Assembly: GCA_965651365.1 (NCBI GenBank)
Contig: CBFGSA010000031.1
Span: 1-25,595 of the forward strand
Length of the DNA: 25,595 nucleotides
Direction: 5' to 3'
Origin: DASSBG01 sp965651365
Lineage (GTDB): Bacteria; Pseudomonadota; Gammaproteobacteria; Xanthomonadales; Rhodanobacteraceae
Position 1 is the first letter of the stretch. Each line of letters starts with the position of its first letter. The notes beneath the pieces are model-generated. The model made no database searches, had not been told where the DNA came from, and worked only from the letters and a program-made list of their open reading frames with translations. The position numbers and the translations under genes are program-made. This document shows positions 1-7,666 of the stretch, in pieces.

Positions 1-70
1 TTTTATTGACGTTTATTTGCGTTCATTTGCGGACTGCGCTTTTCAAGTCTCGCGACCGGGCAGCCGAAGC

Positions 71-102
71 GGTGCGCTTCGTTGCGCTCAGTGGCACCCT
101 AC
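71..102. repeat. Short dispersed repeat, copy 1 (GCACCCTAC family)
   Basis: This 32-bp block just beyond the 3' end of hrpB matches 4839-4870 at 27 of 32 positions with no gaps. It starts ggtgcgcttcg and ends gcaccctac. The second copy is one arm of an inverted repeat. No gene is visible in bases 1-98. The block may be a small interspersed palindromic element; any terminator role is inference. Confidence 0.5.
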
Positions 103-2612
103 GGGGCGTTTTTTGCCTTGCGTTTGGTGCGGGCGGTGGCGGGGGCGGTGAGGGGGTCTTCGGGCCAGGGGTGTTTGGGGTAGCGACCGCGCAGATCCTT
201 GCGCACCTCGGGGTAGGTGTTGCGCCAGAAGCTGGCCAGGTCCCGGGTCACCTGCATCGGGCGGCCAGCGGGGGACAGCAGGTGCACCGTCAGTGGCAGG
301 CGACCGCCAACGATCGCGGGGGTTTGCTGCAGGCCGAACAGTTCCTGCAGCTTGACCGCCAGCACCGGCGCTTGCGGCTCGTTGTAGTCGATGCGGTGCC
401 GGTTGCCGCTGGGCACCTGGATGCGCTCGGGTGCCAGCGTGTTCAAGGCGACCTGTTGCCCATGATCGAATCGGGCGCGCAGGGCTTCGGCCAGCTGCGC
501 TGGTGACAGCTCTGCCAGCGAGCGGCAACCGCTCAGCCACGGGCCCAGCCACTCCTCAAGCTTGCCCAGCAGACTCGCCTCGTCGCACGGCGGCAGGCCG
601 GCATCCGGGCAGACCGCCGCGACGCAGCGCATGCGCTGGAGAAACTGCTGCGTGTCCCGACTCCAGGGCAGCGCGTCCAGGCCCTGGCGTCGCACCGCCG
701 CCAGCAGCGCGGTCTGCCGATCCTGCTCGGTCAGGGCAACGGACTTGCGTTCCAGCACGAGCTGGCCGAAGCGTTGCTCGATGAAGGCTTCGGCAGCTTG
801 CCGCTCCTCGTTCCAGGTCTGCATGCGGTGCTCGACAAAGGATTGCGGAAAGTGCTGCTCAAGCCGCTCCGGATCGAACGGCACCGCAAGCCGGATGCGG
901 CTGTCGCCCGACCCCGGCTGCAATCCCAGCACCAGCAGCCACGGTTCGCCGCACAGGACGCTGTCTTCGGCCAGTTGCGCCCCGCTGCCGTTTGACAGGC
1001 GATAGCGCAGCCGGTTGCCGGCATCCGCGTGCGCCACGCGGTCGGGAAAGGCCGGCAGCAGCAGATTGCCGACGTGTTGCGGTCCGGCGCTGCCGGACGG
1101 CGCCGTGCGCGATCCCAGTCGCTTGCGCCAGCCCCGCGCCAGCGTGTCGATCGCGGCCAGCGCACCCGAATCGGCGCCGCGATCACGCACGCGCCGTGCG
1201 CCGCCATCGCGCCAGATATGCAGGGCGGCCAGGCGCTGGCGCAGGTCATCTTCACTGCCCGAGTTGTGACGCAGCGGCGAGCGCGACTCCAGCAGGGCCA
1301 GCAGATCGGCCATCAGGCCCGTCTGGTGCTTTTCGGCGGCGCAGATTGCCGCGGCCAGGCGCGGCGCAGCGCCGGTATCGAGCATGCGTCGGCCGCGCGA
1401 CGTGATGTGATTCGCATCATCCAGCGCGCCCAGAGCGCGCAGCAGATCGCGCCCCTGTGCCAGCGCGCCGGGCGGTGGCGGTGTCAGCCAGGTCAGATCG
1501 CTGCTGCCCCAAGCGGCCAGTTCCAGGGCCAGCGACGACAGCTCGGCCTGCTCGATTTCGGCCCGGCGCTGGGCTTCCAGACGCCGGCTTTGCGGCCACA
1601 GCCGCAAGGCCCGCCCGGGCGCCACGCGGCCGGCGCGGCCGGCGCGCTGGTCGGCCGAGGCCTGGCTGATTGCAACCGTTTCCAGCCGCGTCAGGCCGCT
1701 GCGCGGATCAAAGCGCGGCTCACGCGCTTCGCCCAGATCGATCACGTTGCGGATGCCGGGCAAGGTGACGCTGGATTCAGCCACATTGGTGGCCAGAATG
1801 ACGTGCCGCGTACCCGGCTCGGCCGGCTGCAGCGCCGCGCGCTGCTCGGCCAGCGGCAGCGCGCCATGCAGGGGCAGAACCAGCACATCACGATCCCCGA
1901 GTCGACTTTCCAGCATTCGGCGAGCCTGCATGATTTCGCGCTGACCGGGCAGAAACACCAGCACGTCGCCGGGCTGCTCGTCGAGCACCTGCGGCAGCAG
2001 TCGCACCAGTTGCGCCAGGGCCTGTTCGCGGGCGCGCGAAGCGGGATAGTCGATCTGGACGGGAAAACTGCGGCCGGTGCTGACCAGATGCGGTGCCTCA
2101 AACCAGTTGGCCATGCGCGCACCGTCCAGGGTGGCCGACATCAGTACCAGACGCAGATCGGGCCGCAGCGCAGACTGCACGTCGCGCGCCATGGCCAGAG
2201 CGAGATCGGCCGCCAGATGGCGCTCGTGGAACTCGTCGAACACTACCGCGCCAATCCCTTCCAGCCCCGGATCGGCCTGCAGCATGCGAATGAAGATGCC
2301 TTCGGTGACGACCTCGATGCGGGTGGCATCACTGATGCGGTTCTCGAAGCGGATGCGGTAGCCGATGGTGCGCCCCACGGGCTCGCCGCGCTGCTCGGCC
2401 ATGAAGCCGGCCGCGGCACGCGCCGCCAGACGCCGCGGCTCCAGCATCACGATGCGCCGGCCGGCCAGCCAGCCGCACGCCAGCAGCGCGGGCGGCACGA
2501 CCGTGGTCTTGCCGGCACCGGGCGGGGCTTCCAGCACCAGCCGCGGATGTGTCCCGAGCGCCGTGCGGATTTCAGGCAACAGCGCCGCAACGGGCAGTTC
2601 CGTCTCCCCCAT
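99..2612 (-). CDS. hrpB: ATP-dependent RNA helicase HrpB
   Basis: This is an 837-residue DEAH-box (superfamily 2) helicase of the HrpB family. Visible motifs are Walker A APPGAGKTT (residues 29-37), the DEFH box (126-129), SAT (159-161), TNVAESSVTLPG (275-286) and the motif VI box QRAGRAGR (322-329). The long C-terminal half fits the HrpB-specific C-terminal region and ends in a Lys/Arg-rich tail. The length is normal for the family. HrpB is predicted to be a cytoplasmic RNA helicase, but its exact substrate is poorly known even in model species. The ATG lies only 17 bp after the stop of the upstream secreted-protein gene, so the two are probably co-transcribed. No strong Shine-Dalgarno sequence precedes it. 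The family assignment is very secure. Confidence 0.96.
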   Translation of the reverse strand: MGETELPVAALLPEIRTALGTHPRLVLEAPPGAGKTTVVPPALLACGWLAGRRIVMLEPRRLAARAAAGFMAEQRGEPVGRTIGYRIRFENRISDATRIEVVTEGIFIRMLQADPGLEGIGAVVFDEFHERHLAADLALAMARDVQSALRPDLRLVLMSATLDGARMANWFEAPHLVSTGRSFPVQIDYPASRAREQALAQLVRLLPQVLDEQPGDVLVFLPGQREIMQARRMLESRLGDRDVLVLPLHGALPLAEQRAALQPAEPGTRHVILATNVAESSVTLPGIRNVIDLGEAREPRFDPRSGLTRLETVAISQASADQRAGRAGRVAPGRALRLWPQSRRLEAQRRAEIEQAELSSLALELAAWGSSDLTWLTPPPPGALAQGRDLLRALGALDDANHITSRGRRMLDTGAAPRLAAAICAAEKHQTGLMADLLALLESRSPLRHNSGSEDDLRQRLAALHIWRDGGARRVRDRGADSGALAAIDTLARGWRKRLGSRTAPSGSAGPQHVGNLLLPAFPDRVAHADAGNRLRYRLSNGSGAQLAEDSVLCGEPWLLVLGLQPGSGDSRIRLAVPFDPERLEQHFPQSFVEHRMQTWNEERQAAEAFIEQRFGQLVLERKSVALTEQDRQTALLAAVRRQGLDALPWSRDTQQFLQRMRCVAAVCPDAGLPPCDEASLLGKLEEWLGPWLSGCRSLAELSPAQLAEALRARFDHGQQVALNTLAPERIQVPSGNRHRIDYNEPQAPVLAVKLQELFGLQQTPAIVGGRLPLTVHLLSPAGRPMQVTRDLASFWRNTYPEVRKDLRGRYPKHPWPEDPLTAPATARTKRKAKNAP

Positions 2613-2629
2613 CGCGGCGTCGCTTCCGT

Positions 2630-3847
2630 CTACTCGCAGGTCAGGCCGTTGACGTTGGCAATACGCGTCCAGGTCAGCGTGCCGTTGCCCTGAGGCACAT
2701 CAGAAGGCAGTCCTGCATCGGACTGGAAGCTGATTCGGACCGTGAAGCAGTCGAGCCACTCCAGGGTAACCGACCCCCACTGATGCAGATCGGCCCTGGC
2801 GCCAAAGTTGCCGGCAAACCCGCCGTTGTCAAGGTAGCTTGCCCGGGAGACGGTCACTGAACGCGCACCCGGCTGCAGCGCCTCGTCGCCAACGATCCAG
2901 AATGGGGTGCCGTCAGGCCCGTAGGTGAACCAGGTAAACGACAGTTGGTAGACGCCGTGTGTCGGCTGCTCGAATACCTGGATATTCATGCCTTCGCCGC
3001 TGTGGGCACGATTGTAGTAGTTGCTGCTCATGTAGCCGTTGATCGGCAGGGGCTCGTTGACGGTCGGATAGTCTGCGGTGGTGGGGTGGTAGGCCGGCAC
3101 ATTGATGACGTACTGGTTGGGCTTGTTGTCATCGATGAAGTTGTCGAGGCGCAACTTGAAGGCCTGGGTGTAATCCAGGTAGGGGAAACTCGAAATCGGG
3201 TAATCTTCCAGCACGTAGGTGGTGGAATCGACCATGGCCGAATCGACCGGCGTCCAGGACACGATGGTGTTGGGCTCGGGTGCGAGGCGTGCCAGATCGT
3301 GACCATCGACGTCATCGAAAGCGACCGAACCCTGGGCAACGTGGACACCCGGGAAGTACACATACTGGTTGGTATCGCCTTCATGGCTGCTGCTGCGCTG
3401 GATACGCAACAGGGTCACCGCGCTGTCCGGCCACGGCGACAGCGAGCTGGAACTGCAGGGTATGCGCCAGATGCTGACGGTGACCGGTTCGCGCACAGCC
3501 CCACCCAGACTGCGGTTGTAGGACGCCATGTCCACCTGGGCCTTGTACACCGGCCCGGTCGGCGTGGCCGGCAGCGGATCGGCAATGCAGCTCGGCGGAT
3601 AGGTGCGGTAGGGGTTGGCATACGGACCGTTGGTGCCGCCAAAACCTTCCCCCAGGGCATAGGTCATGCCATGGCTGGAACTGCGCGGCGCATTGCGCAA
3701 ATCGACAATGCGTTTTTGTTCGACTTGCGCGGACTGCGCGGCATGCGTGTCGCGTTGCACGAGCTGCGCGGCGTGACCGCTCATGCTGACACTGGCCAGC
3801 AGACCGGCAAGAATCCAGAGTGGTGTGGCCTTGAGCGGCTTTTTCAT
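2630..3847 (-). CDS. Secreted protein of unknown function
   Basis: The product is 405 residues and begins with a clear Sec signal peptide: MKK, a hydrophobic stretch LWILAGLLASVSM, and a likely cleavage after SGHAA near residue 27. I do not recognise the main body (about 30-275). The last 130 residues (276-405) look like a separate beta-rich domain with YYNRAHSGEGMNIQVF and TWFTYGPDGTPFWIVG. This resembles a C-terminal module I associate with secreted Xanthomonadales proteins of unknown role; that resemblance is from memory and untested. A few cysteines (CIAD, PCSS, DCF, LTCE) could form periplasmic disulfides. No catalytic motif is evident. The gene lies 17 bp upstream of hrpB and is divergent from tatD. 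By eye it is somewhat less GC-rich than its neighbours. Confidence 0.8.
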   Translation of the reverse strand: MKKPLKATPLWILAGLLASVSMSGHAAQLVQRDTHAAQSAQVEQKRIVDLRNAPRSSSHGMTYALGEGFGGTNGPYANPYRTYPPSCIADPLPATPTGPVYKAQVDMASYNRSLGGAVREPVTVSIWRIPCSSSSLSPWPDSAVTLLRIQRSSSHEGDTNQYVYFPGVHVAQGSVAFDDVDGHDLARLAPEPNTIVSWTPVDSAMVDSTTYVLEDYPISSFPYLDYTQAFKLRLDNFIDDNKPNQYVINVPAYHPTTADYPTVNEPLPINGYMSSNYYNRAHSGEGMNIQVFEQPTHGVYQLSFTWFTYGPDGTPFWIVGDEALQPGARSVTVSRASYLDNGGFAGNFGARADLHQWGSVTLEWLDCFTVRISFQSDAGLPSDVPQGNGTLTWTRIANVNGLTCE

Positions 3848-3947
3848 CGGTACAACCCCATGTGAGTCTGGCCCTGATGATGTCGAGCGGGCGGTGAATT
3901 GCCTGTGAATCGGCGATAATCGCGCTTTTTGATCGCCTCATTATCCC

Positions 3948-4736
3948 ATGCAACTGATCGACATCGGCGCCAACCTGACCCATGATTCCTTCGATGCCGA
4001 CCGCGACGCGGTGCTGCAGCGGGCGCACGCGCACGGCGTCTCAAAACTGATTGTGACCGGCGCAAGCCGCGAAGGGAGCGACGCCGCACTGGCGCTGGCC
4101 CGGCAGCATCCGGGCGTGTTGTACGCCACCGTCGGCGTGCATCCACATCATGCAGCCGACTACGATGCTGCAACCGATTCGCGGTTGCGCGAACTGGCGC
4201 GCGAGCCGGAAGTGTGCGCCGTAGGCGAAACCGGGCTCGACTACTTCCGCAATTTCTCGCCACGTGAGGCGCAAATTGAAGCCTTCGAGAAGCAGTTGCA
4301 GATCGCCATCGACTGCGGCAAGCCGCTGTTCCTGCACCAGCGCGACGCGCATGCGGACTTTCTGGCCTGTCTGGATGCCGTGCGCGGTCAGCTCGGCAAA
4401 GTGGTTGTGCATTGCTTCACCGCCGACCGCGCCGAGCTTGAGCATTATCTGGAACGCGATTTCCACCTCGGCATCACCGGCTGGATCTGCGACGAACGTC
4501 GCGGCCACCACCTGCGTGACATCGTCGGCCTGATTCCGCCAAACCGCCTGATGATCGAGACCGACGCGCCCTACCTGCTGCCCCGCGACCTTCCGCACAA
4601 GGTCAGCAGTCGCCGCAACGAACCCATGCATCTGGCCCACATCTGCGCCGCGGTGGCGGCGGCACGGAACGAAAGCGTCGAGGAAACGGCTGCGGCGACC
4701 ACAGCCACGGCACGGGCATTTTTCGCGATCGATTGA
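3948..4736 (+). CDS. tatD: TatD family metal-dependent DNase
   Basis: The product is 262 residues, about the length of E. coli TatD (260). It starts MQLIDIGANL like TatD proper, rather than the HxH start of the YcfH/YjjV paralogues. Candidate metal-site residues are E94 in VGETGLDYF, H130 in LFLHQRDAH, H155 in VVHCFT and D206 in IETDAPYLLPRDL. GITGWICDERRG and SSRRNEP are also TatD-typical. TatD is a cytoplasmic TIM-barrel 3'-5' exonuclease linked to DNA repair and RNA turnover; despite its name it is not needed for Tat export. The gene stands alone, divergent from the secreted-protein gene across 100 bp and convergent with the yadH-like gene. Confidence 0.95.
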   Translation: MQLIDIGANLTHDSFDADRDAVLQRAHAHGVSKLIVTGASREGSDAALALARQHPGVLYATVGVHPHHAADYDAATDSRLRELAREPEVCAVGETGLDYFRNFSPREAQIEAFEKQLQIAIDCGKPLFLHQRDAHADFLACLDAVRGQLGKVVVHCFTADRAELEHYLERDFHLGITGWICDERRGHHLRDIVGLIPPNRLMIETDAPYLLPRDLPHKVSSRRNEPMHLAHICAAVAAARNESVEETAAATTATARAFFAID

Positions 4737-4789
4737 CCAAGGAAGGGCATCGTCGGCCGAGTGATGGTCGACGGTGCGCTTGGCTTTGC

Positions 4790-4870
4790 GTAGGGTGCGG
4801 CTGACGCAGGAAGCGCACCGTGGCATGGACTTCGCGATGGTGCGCTTCGCTTCGCTCAACAGCACCCTAC
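4790..4870. repeat. Inverted repeat between convergent genes (GCACCCTAC family, copy 2)
   Basis: Arms 4790-4819 (starting gtagggtgcgg, ending gcgcacc) and 4839-4870 (starting ggtgcgcttcg, ending gcaccctac) are imperfect reverse complements about 30 bp long. The element fills much of the 172-bp gap between the 3' ends of tatD and the yadH-like gene. The right arm is 27/32 identical to 71-102. It could fold into a long stem and act as a bidirectional transcription barrier, which is inference. Confidence 0.55.
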
Positions 4871-4908
4871 AGCCAAGTCCCGAGTCCCGTGCCCCGTGTC
4901 CCGAGAGC

Positions 4909-5688
4909 TCAGCTGCGCATGCCGTGGCCGCGATCGAGCAGGTACAGGCTGATGCCGCCCAGGATCACGGCAAAAGCGACCATCACCACATAAGCGATAC
5001 CCAGGCTGACGTCGCTGACGCCGAGCACGCCGTAGCGCAGGGCGTTGACCATGTACAGGATCGGGTTGGCCAGCGAAATGGCATGCCAGGGCTGACCCAG
5101 CATGTCGATCGAGTAGAACACGCCGCCGAGATAGGTCAGAGGCGTCAGGATGAAAGTGGGCACGATCACGATGTCGTCAAATTTCTGCGCGAACACCGCG
5201 TTGATGAAGCCGGCCATCGCGAACACCATTGAAGTCAGCATCGCAGTGGTCACGATCACCAGCGGGTGGCTGACCTGCAGCTTGGTGAAGAACAGCGCGA
5301 TGATGGTCACCAGCACACCTACCGACAGGCCGCGCACCATGGCCCCGCCCACATAGCCGGTCAGGATCACCCAGCTCGGCATCGGCGAGACCAGCATTTC
5401 CTCGACGTAGCGGCCAAACTTGGAGCCGAAGAAGGAACTGGTGATGTTGCCGTAGCTGTTCTGGATGATGCTCATCATTACCAGACCCGGCACGATGAAC
5501 TGCATGTAGCTGAAGCCGTCGTGGATTTCGCCGATGCGACTGCCGATCAGGGTGCCGAAGATGATGAAATACAACGTCATCGTGATCGCCGGCGGTATCA
5601 GGGTCTGGGTCCATATCCGTGCGATGCGCGAGACTTCACGGCGGAAGATCGTGCCCAGCGCGATCAGATTGTTGCGCGCCCGGTTCAT
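4909..5688 (-). CDS. yadH: ABC-2 type transporter permease, YadH family
   Basis: This is a 259-residue inner-membrane permease with about six hydrophobic segments. It matches the E. coli YadH pattern closely: RIWTQTLIPPAITMTLYFII, FGTLIGSRIG, FSYMQFIVPGL, SSFFGSKFGR, VPTFILTPLTYLGGVFYS and the C-terminal RGHGMRS. The frame stays open far upstream, but the real start is the ATG at 5688, which overlaps the TGA of the ATPase gene (ATGA); the extension has no hydrophobic or permease-like sequence. It pairs with the upstream ATPase gene to form an ABC transporter whose substrate is unknown even in E. coli. Confidence 0.93.
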   Translation of the reverse strand: MNRARNNLIALGTIFRREVSRIARIWTQTLIPPAITMTLYFIIFGTLIGSRIGEIHDGFSYMQFIVPGLVMMSIIQNSYGNITSSFFGSKFGRYVEEMLVSPMPSWVILTGYVGGAMVRGLSVGVLVTIIALFFTKLQVSHPLVIVTTAMLTSMVFAMAGFINAVFAQKFDDIVIVPTFILTPLTYLGGVFYSIDMLGQPWHAISLANPILYMVNALRYGVLGVSDVSLGIAYVVMVAFAVILGGISLYLLDRGHGMRS

Positions 5689-6620
5689 GCCGCTTCCTCC
5701 CGGCCATTGTCCACCAGACGCACGAACAGCTCCTCCAGGCGGTTGGCCTTGTTGCGCATCGAGCGTACCTGGATGCCGCGTTCGGTGAGCGCGCTGAACA
5801 GCGAGTTGAGGTCGTGGCCGCGCGACATTTCCGCTTCCAGCGTCTGCGCGTCGATGCGGCGCAGGATCACCCCATCCACTTCCGGCAGCGCGTCGGCGCC
5901 ACCACGGGTGTCGAGCACGAAGGTTTCCACATCCAGCTTGGACAGCAGCTCCTTCATGTTGGTGTTCTCGACAATGCGGCCGTGGTCGATGATGGCGATG
6001 TTGCGACACAACTGCTCGGCCTCCTCCAGATAGTGCGTGGTCAGGATCACCGTCGTGCCGGCGGCGTTGATGCCGGTGACAAACTGCCACATCGAGCGCC
6101 GGATCTCGATGTCGACACCGGCCGTGGGCTCGTCGAGAATCAGCAGCCTGGGTTCGTTCATCATGGCGCGGGCGATCATCAGGCGCCGCTTCATGCCGCC
6201 GGAGAGCATGCGCGAGGTCGAGTGCGCCTTGTCCCACAGACGCAGTTCGCGCAGGTACTTCTCGGCCCGCTCGATGGCTTGCCCACGCGGAATGCCGTAG
6301 AAGCCGGCCTGGTTGACGCAGATGTCGAAAGGCTTTTCAAACTGGTTGAAATTGATTTCCTGCGGCACCACACCGATCATCTGCATCGCGGCGCTGCGAT
6401 CTTCATGGATCGAGGTGCCAAACACCCGCGCATCACCCGAGGTGGCATTGACCAGCGAGGTGACAATGCCGATCAGGGTCGACTTGCCGGCGCCATTCGG
6501 GCCCAGCAGCGCAAAAAAGTCGCCCGGCGCCACCGACAGCGACACGCCCTTGAGCGCCTCGACGCCGTTGGCGTAGGTCTTGCTGAGATTGTCGATTTCC
6601 AGGGCAGCGGTTTCGGACAT
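5685..6620 (-). CDS. yadG: ABC transporter ATP-binding protein, YadG family
   Basis: This 311-residue ATPase has Walker A GPNGAGKST (40-48), the Q-loop in VPQE (Q87), signature LSGGMKRR (139-146) and Walker B LLILDEP (159-165), followed by the conserved switch sequence LTTHYLEEAE. The C-terminal segment IQVSMRNKANRLEELFV-like (IQVRSMRNKANRLEELFV) is shared with E. coli YadG and supports orthology. I chose the ATG at 6620 (MSETAAL), which gives the usual family N-terminus; an in-frame ATG at 6647 would add nine unsupported residues. The stop overlaps the permease start by four bases, so the two are translationally coupled. Confidence 0.93.
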   Translation of the reverse strand: MSETAALEIDNLSKTYANGVEALKGVSLSVAPGDFFALLGPNGAGKSTLIGIVTSLVNATSGDARVFGTSIHEDRSAAMQMIGVVPQEINFNQFEKPFDICVNQAGFYGIPRGQAIERAEKYLRELRLWDKAHSTSRMLSGGMKRRLMIARAMMNEPRLLILDEPTAGVDIEIRRSMWQFVTGINAAGTTVILTTHYLEEAEQLCRNIAIIDHGRIVENTNMKELLSKLDVETFVLDTRGGADALPEVDGVILRRIDAQTLEAEMSRGHDLNSLFSALTERGIQVRSMRNKANRLEELFVRLVDNGREEAA

Positions 6621-6651
6621 CGCGGATCGGCTTAATGGCGGACACAAGGGG

Positions 6652-6664
6652 CGTTATCATAACG
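6652..6664. promoter_or_regulatory. Short palindrome in the yadG / reductase divergent gap
   Basis: A perfect odd-length palindrome, cgttatcataacg, lies in the 87-bp gap between two divergent start codons. It contains a TATGAT-like -10 on the minus strand (6656-6661) and TATCAT on the plus strand (6655-6660). No good -35 element was found in either direction, so this is a weak candidate for a shared promoter or operator. Confidence 0.25.
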
Positions 6665-6707
6665 GTCTTTGCGTGCCGGTTCGCGGCCCAACAGGTAGCT
6701 CAATTTC

Positions 6708-7457
6708 ATGATCGAACATTTCGACCTGAAACTGGTGGACAGTTTCATGCTGGCGCCCACCGTGCGCCATCTGGCCTTCGAGCGCGTCGACGGCCAGACG
6801 CTGGCGTTCAAGCCCGGCCAGTTCCTGCAGGTGCATTTCCACTACGACGACGGCAAGCCGACCAAGCGCAGCTATTCGGTGGCCACCGTGGGCGAGGAAG
6901 GTGCCGAATCGGTCCAGCGCATCGAGATCGCGGTCAGCTATGTCGAGGGTGGCGCCGCCACCCGCCTGTTTTCCGAACTGGCGCACGAAGGCACGATCGA
7001 GGCCAGCGGGCCATACGGCCGTTTCTGCCTGCAGGACGGCGACCAAAATCGCCGCTACCTGCTGATCGCCACCGGTACCGGCGTCACGCCCTACCGCGCG
7101 ATGCTGCCGCAGATTGAGGCCGACATGCGCGACAATGGCCGCGAGTTCGTGCTGCTGTACGGTGCACGCAACGAGGCCGAGCTGCTGTACGGCGAGGAAT
7201 TCGAGGCCTTCGCTCGCGCGCATGAGAACTTTCGCTTCCACCCCTGCCTAAGCCGCGGCGCCCGCCCCGACCCGCGCACCAACGACCGCCTCGGCTACGT
7301 GCAGAGCGTGCTGCCCGAATTCGAACCCGACCCCGAACGCGACATTGCCTACCTGTGCGGCAACCCGGAGATGGTCGACGCCACCTTTGCCGAGCTCAAG
7401 GAACGCGGCCTGGGCGTGCGCCAGATTCGGCGCGAGAAGTATATTTCGTCGCGATAA
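6708..7457 (+). CDS. FAD-binding oxidoreductase, ferredoxin--NADP+ reductase type
   Basis: This is a 249-residue flavoprotein with an FAD domain followed by an NAD(P) domain. Visible motifs are the FAD-binding RSYS (54-57), GPYGRF (101-106), the nucleotide-binding ATGTGVTPYR (121-130) and LCGNPEMVD near residue 217. The C-terminus REKYISSR is typical of bacterial ferredoxin-NADP reductases. The length matches the Fpr class (about 250). It likely passes electrons between NADPH and ferredoxin or flavodoxin in the cytoplasm. It has no 2Fe-2S domain of its own, which argues against a dioxygenase reductase. The gene is monocistronic, divergent from yadG and convergent with the 6-phosphogluconate dehydrogenase gene. 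The exact partner is not visible, so no symbol is given. Confidence 0.87.
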   Translation: MIEHFDLKLVDSFMLAPTVRHLAFERVDGQTLAFKPGQFLQVHFHYDDGKPTKRSYSVATVGEEGAESVQRIEIAVSYVEGGAATRLFSELAHEGTIEASGPYGRFCLQDGDQNRRYLLIATGTGVTPYRAMLPQIEADMRDNGREFVLLYGARNEAELLYGEEFEAFARAHENFRFHPCLSRGARPDPRTNDRLGYVQSVLPEFEPDPERDIAYLCGNPEMVDATFAELKERGLGVRQIRREKYISSR

Positions 7458-7502
7458 GGCCGGGAATCGGGAGAAGCATGGCGGCCATGGCATGCCGCTC
7501 TT

Positions 7503-7614
7503 GTCATCCTGGACGCCGCGCAGCGGCGATCCGGGATCCATTGTCGCTTTTCGCGTAGAACCCGAAAGTCAAAATGGATCCCGGGTTCTGCGCTGCGCGC
7601 AGTCCCAGGATGAC
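7503..7614. repeat. 112-bp interspersed palindromic element, copy 1
   Basis: Left arm 7503-7547 (gtcatcctggacgccgcg, then gatccgggatccatt) is the imperfect reverse complement of right arm 7568-7614 (aaaatggatcccgggttc, then cccaggatgac). The element sits between the convergent 3' ends of the reductase and 6-phosphogluconate dehydrogenase genes. A second full copy is at 21698-21824 and a half copy at 19380-19421. No coding sequence is seen. It looks like a MITE/REPIN-like non-autonomous repeat; a terminator role is possible. Confidence 0.75.
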
Positions 7615-7666
7615 GAGATTTTCGAGTCACGGGATCCCGATTTCCGAGCTTTCGCTTTCCCACTCC

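Noticed and set aside
1029..2693. A 554-codon open frame antisense to hrpB
   Set aside because: It is composition-driven: high-GC coding DNA often leaves the opposite strand open. The translation is Gln/Arg/Ala/Gly-rich with no recognisable domain, while hrpB has all helicase motifs.
5689..6237. N-terminal extension of the yadH-like frame
   Set aside because: It overlaps the ATPase gene in another frame and is Arg/His-rich, not membrane-like. The ATGA overlap at 5685-5688 gives the expected YadH start.
7503..7614. CRISPR repeats
   Set aside because: The repeated blocks are inverted arms and scattered single elements, not direct repeats with regular unique spacers. No cas gene is present.
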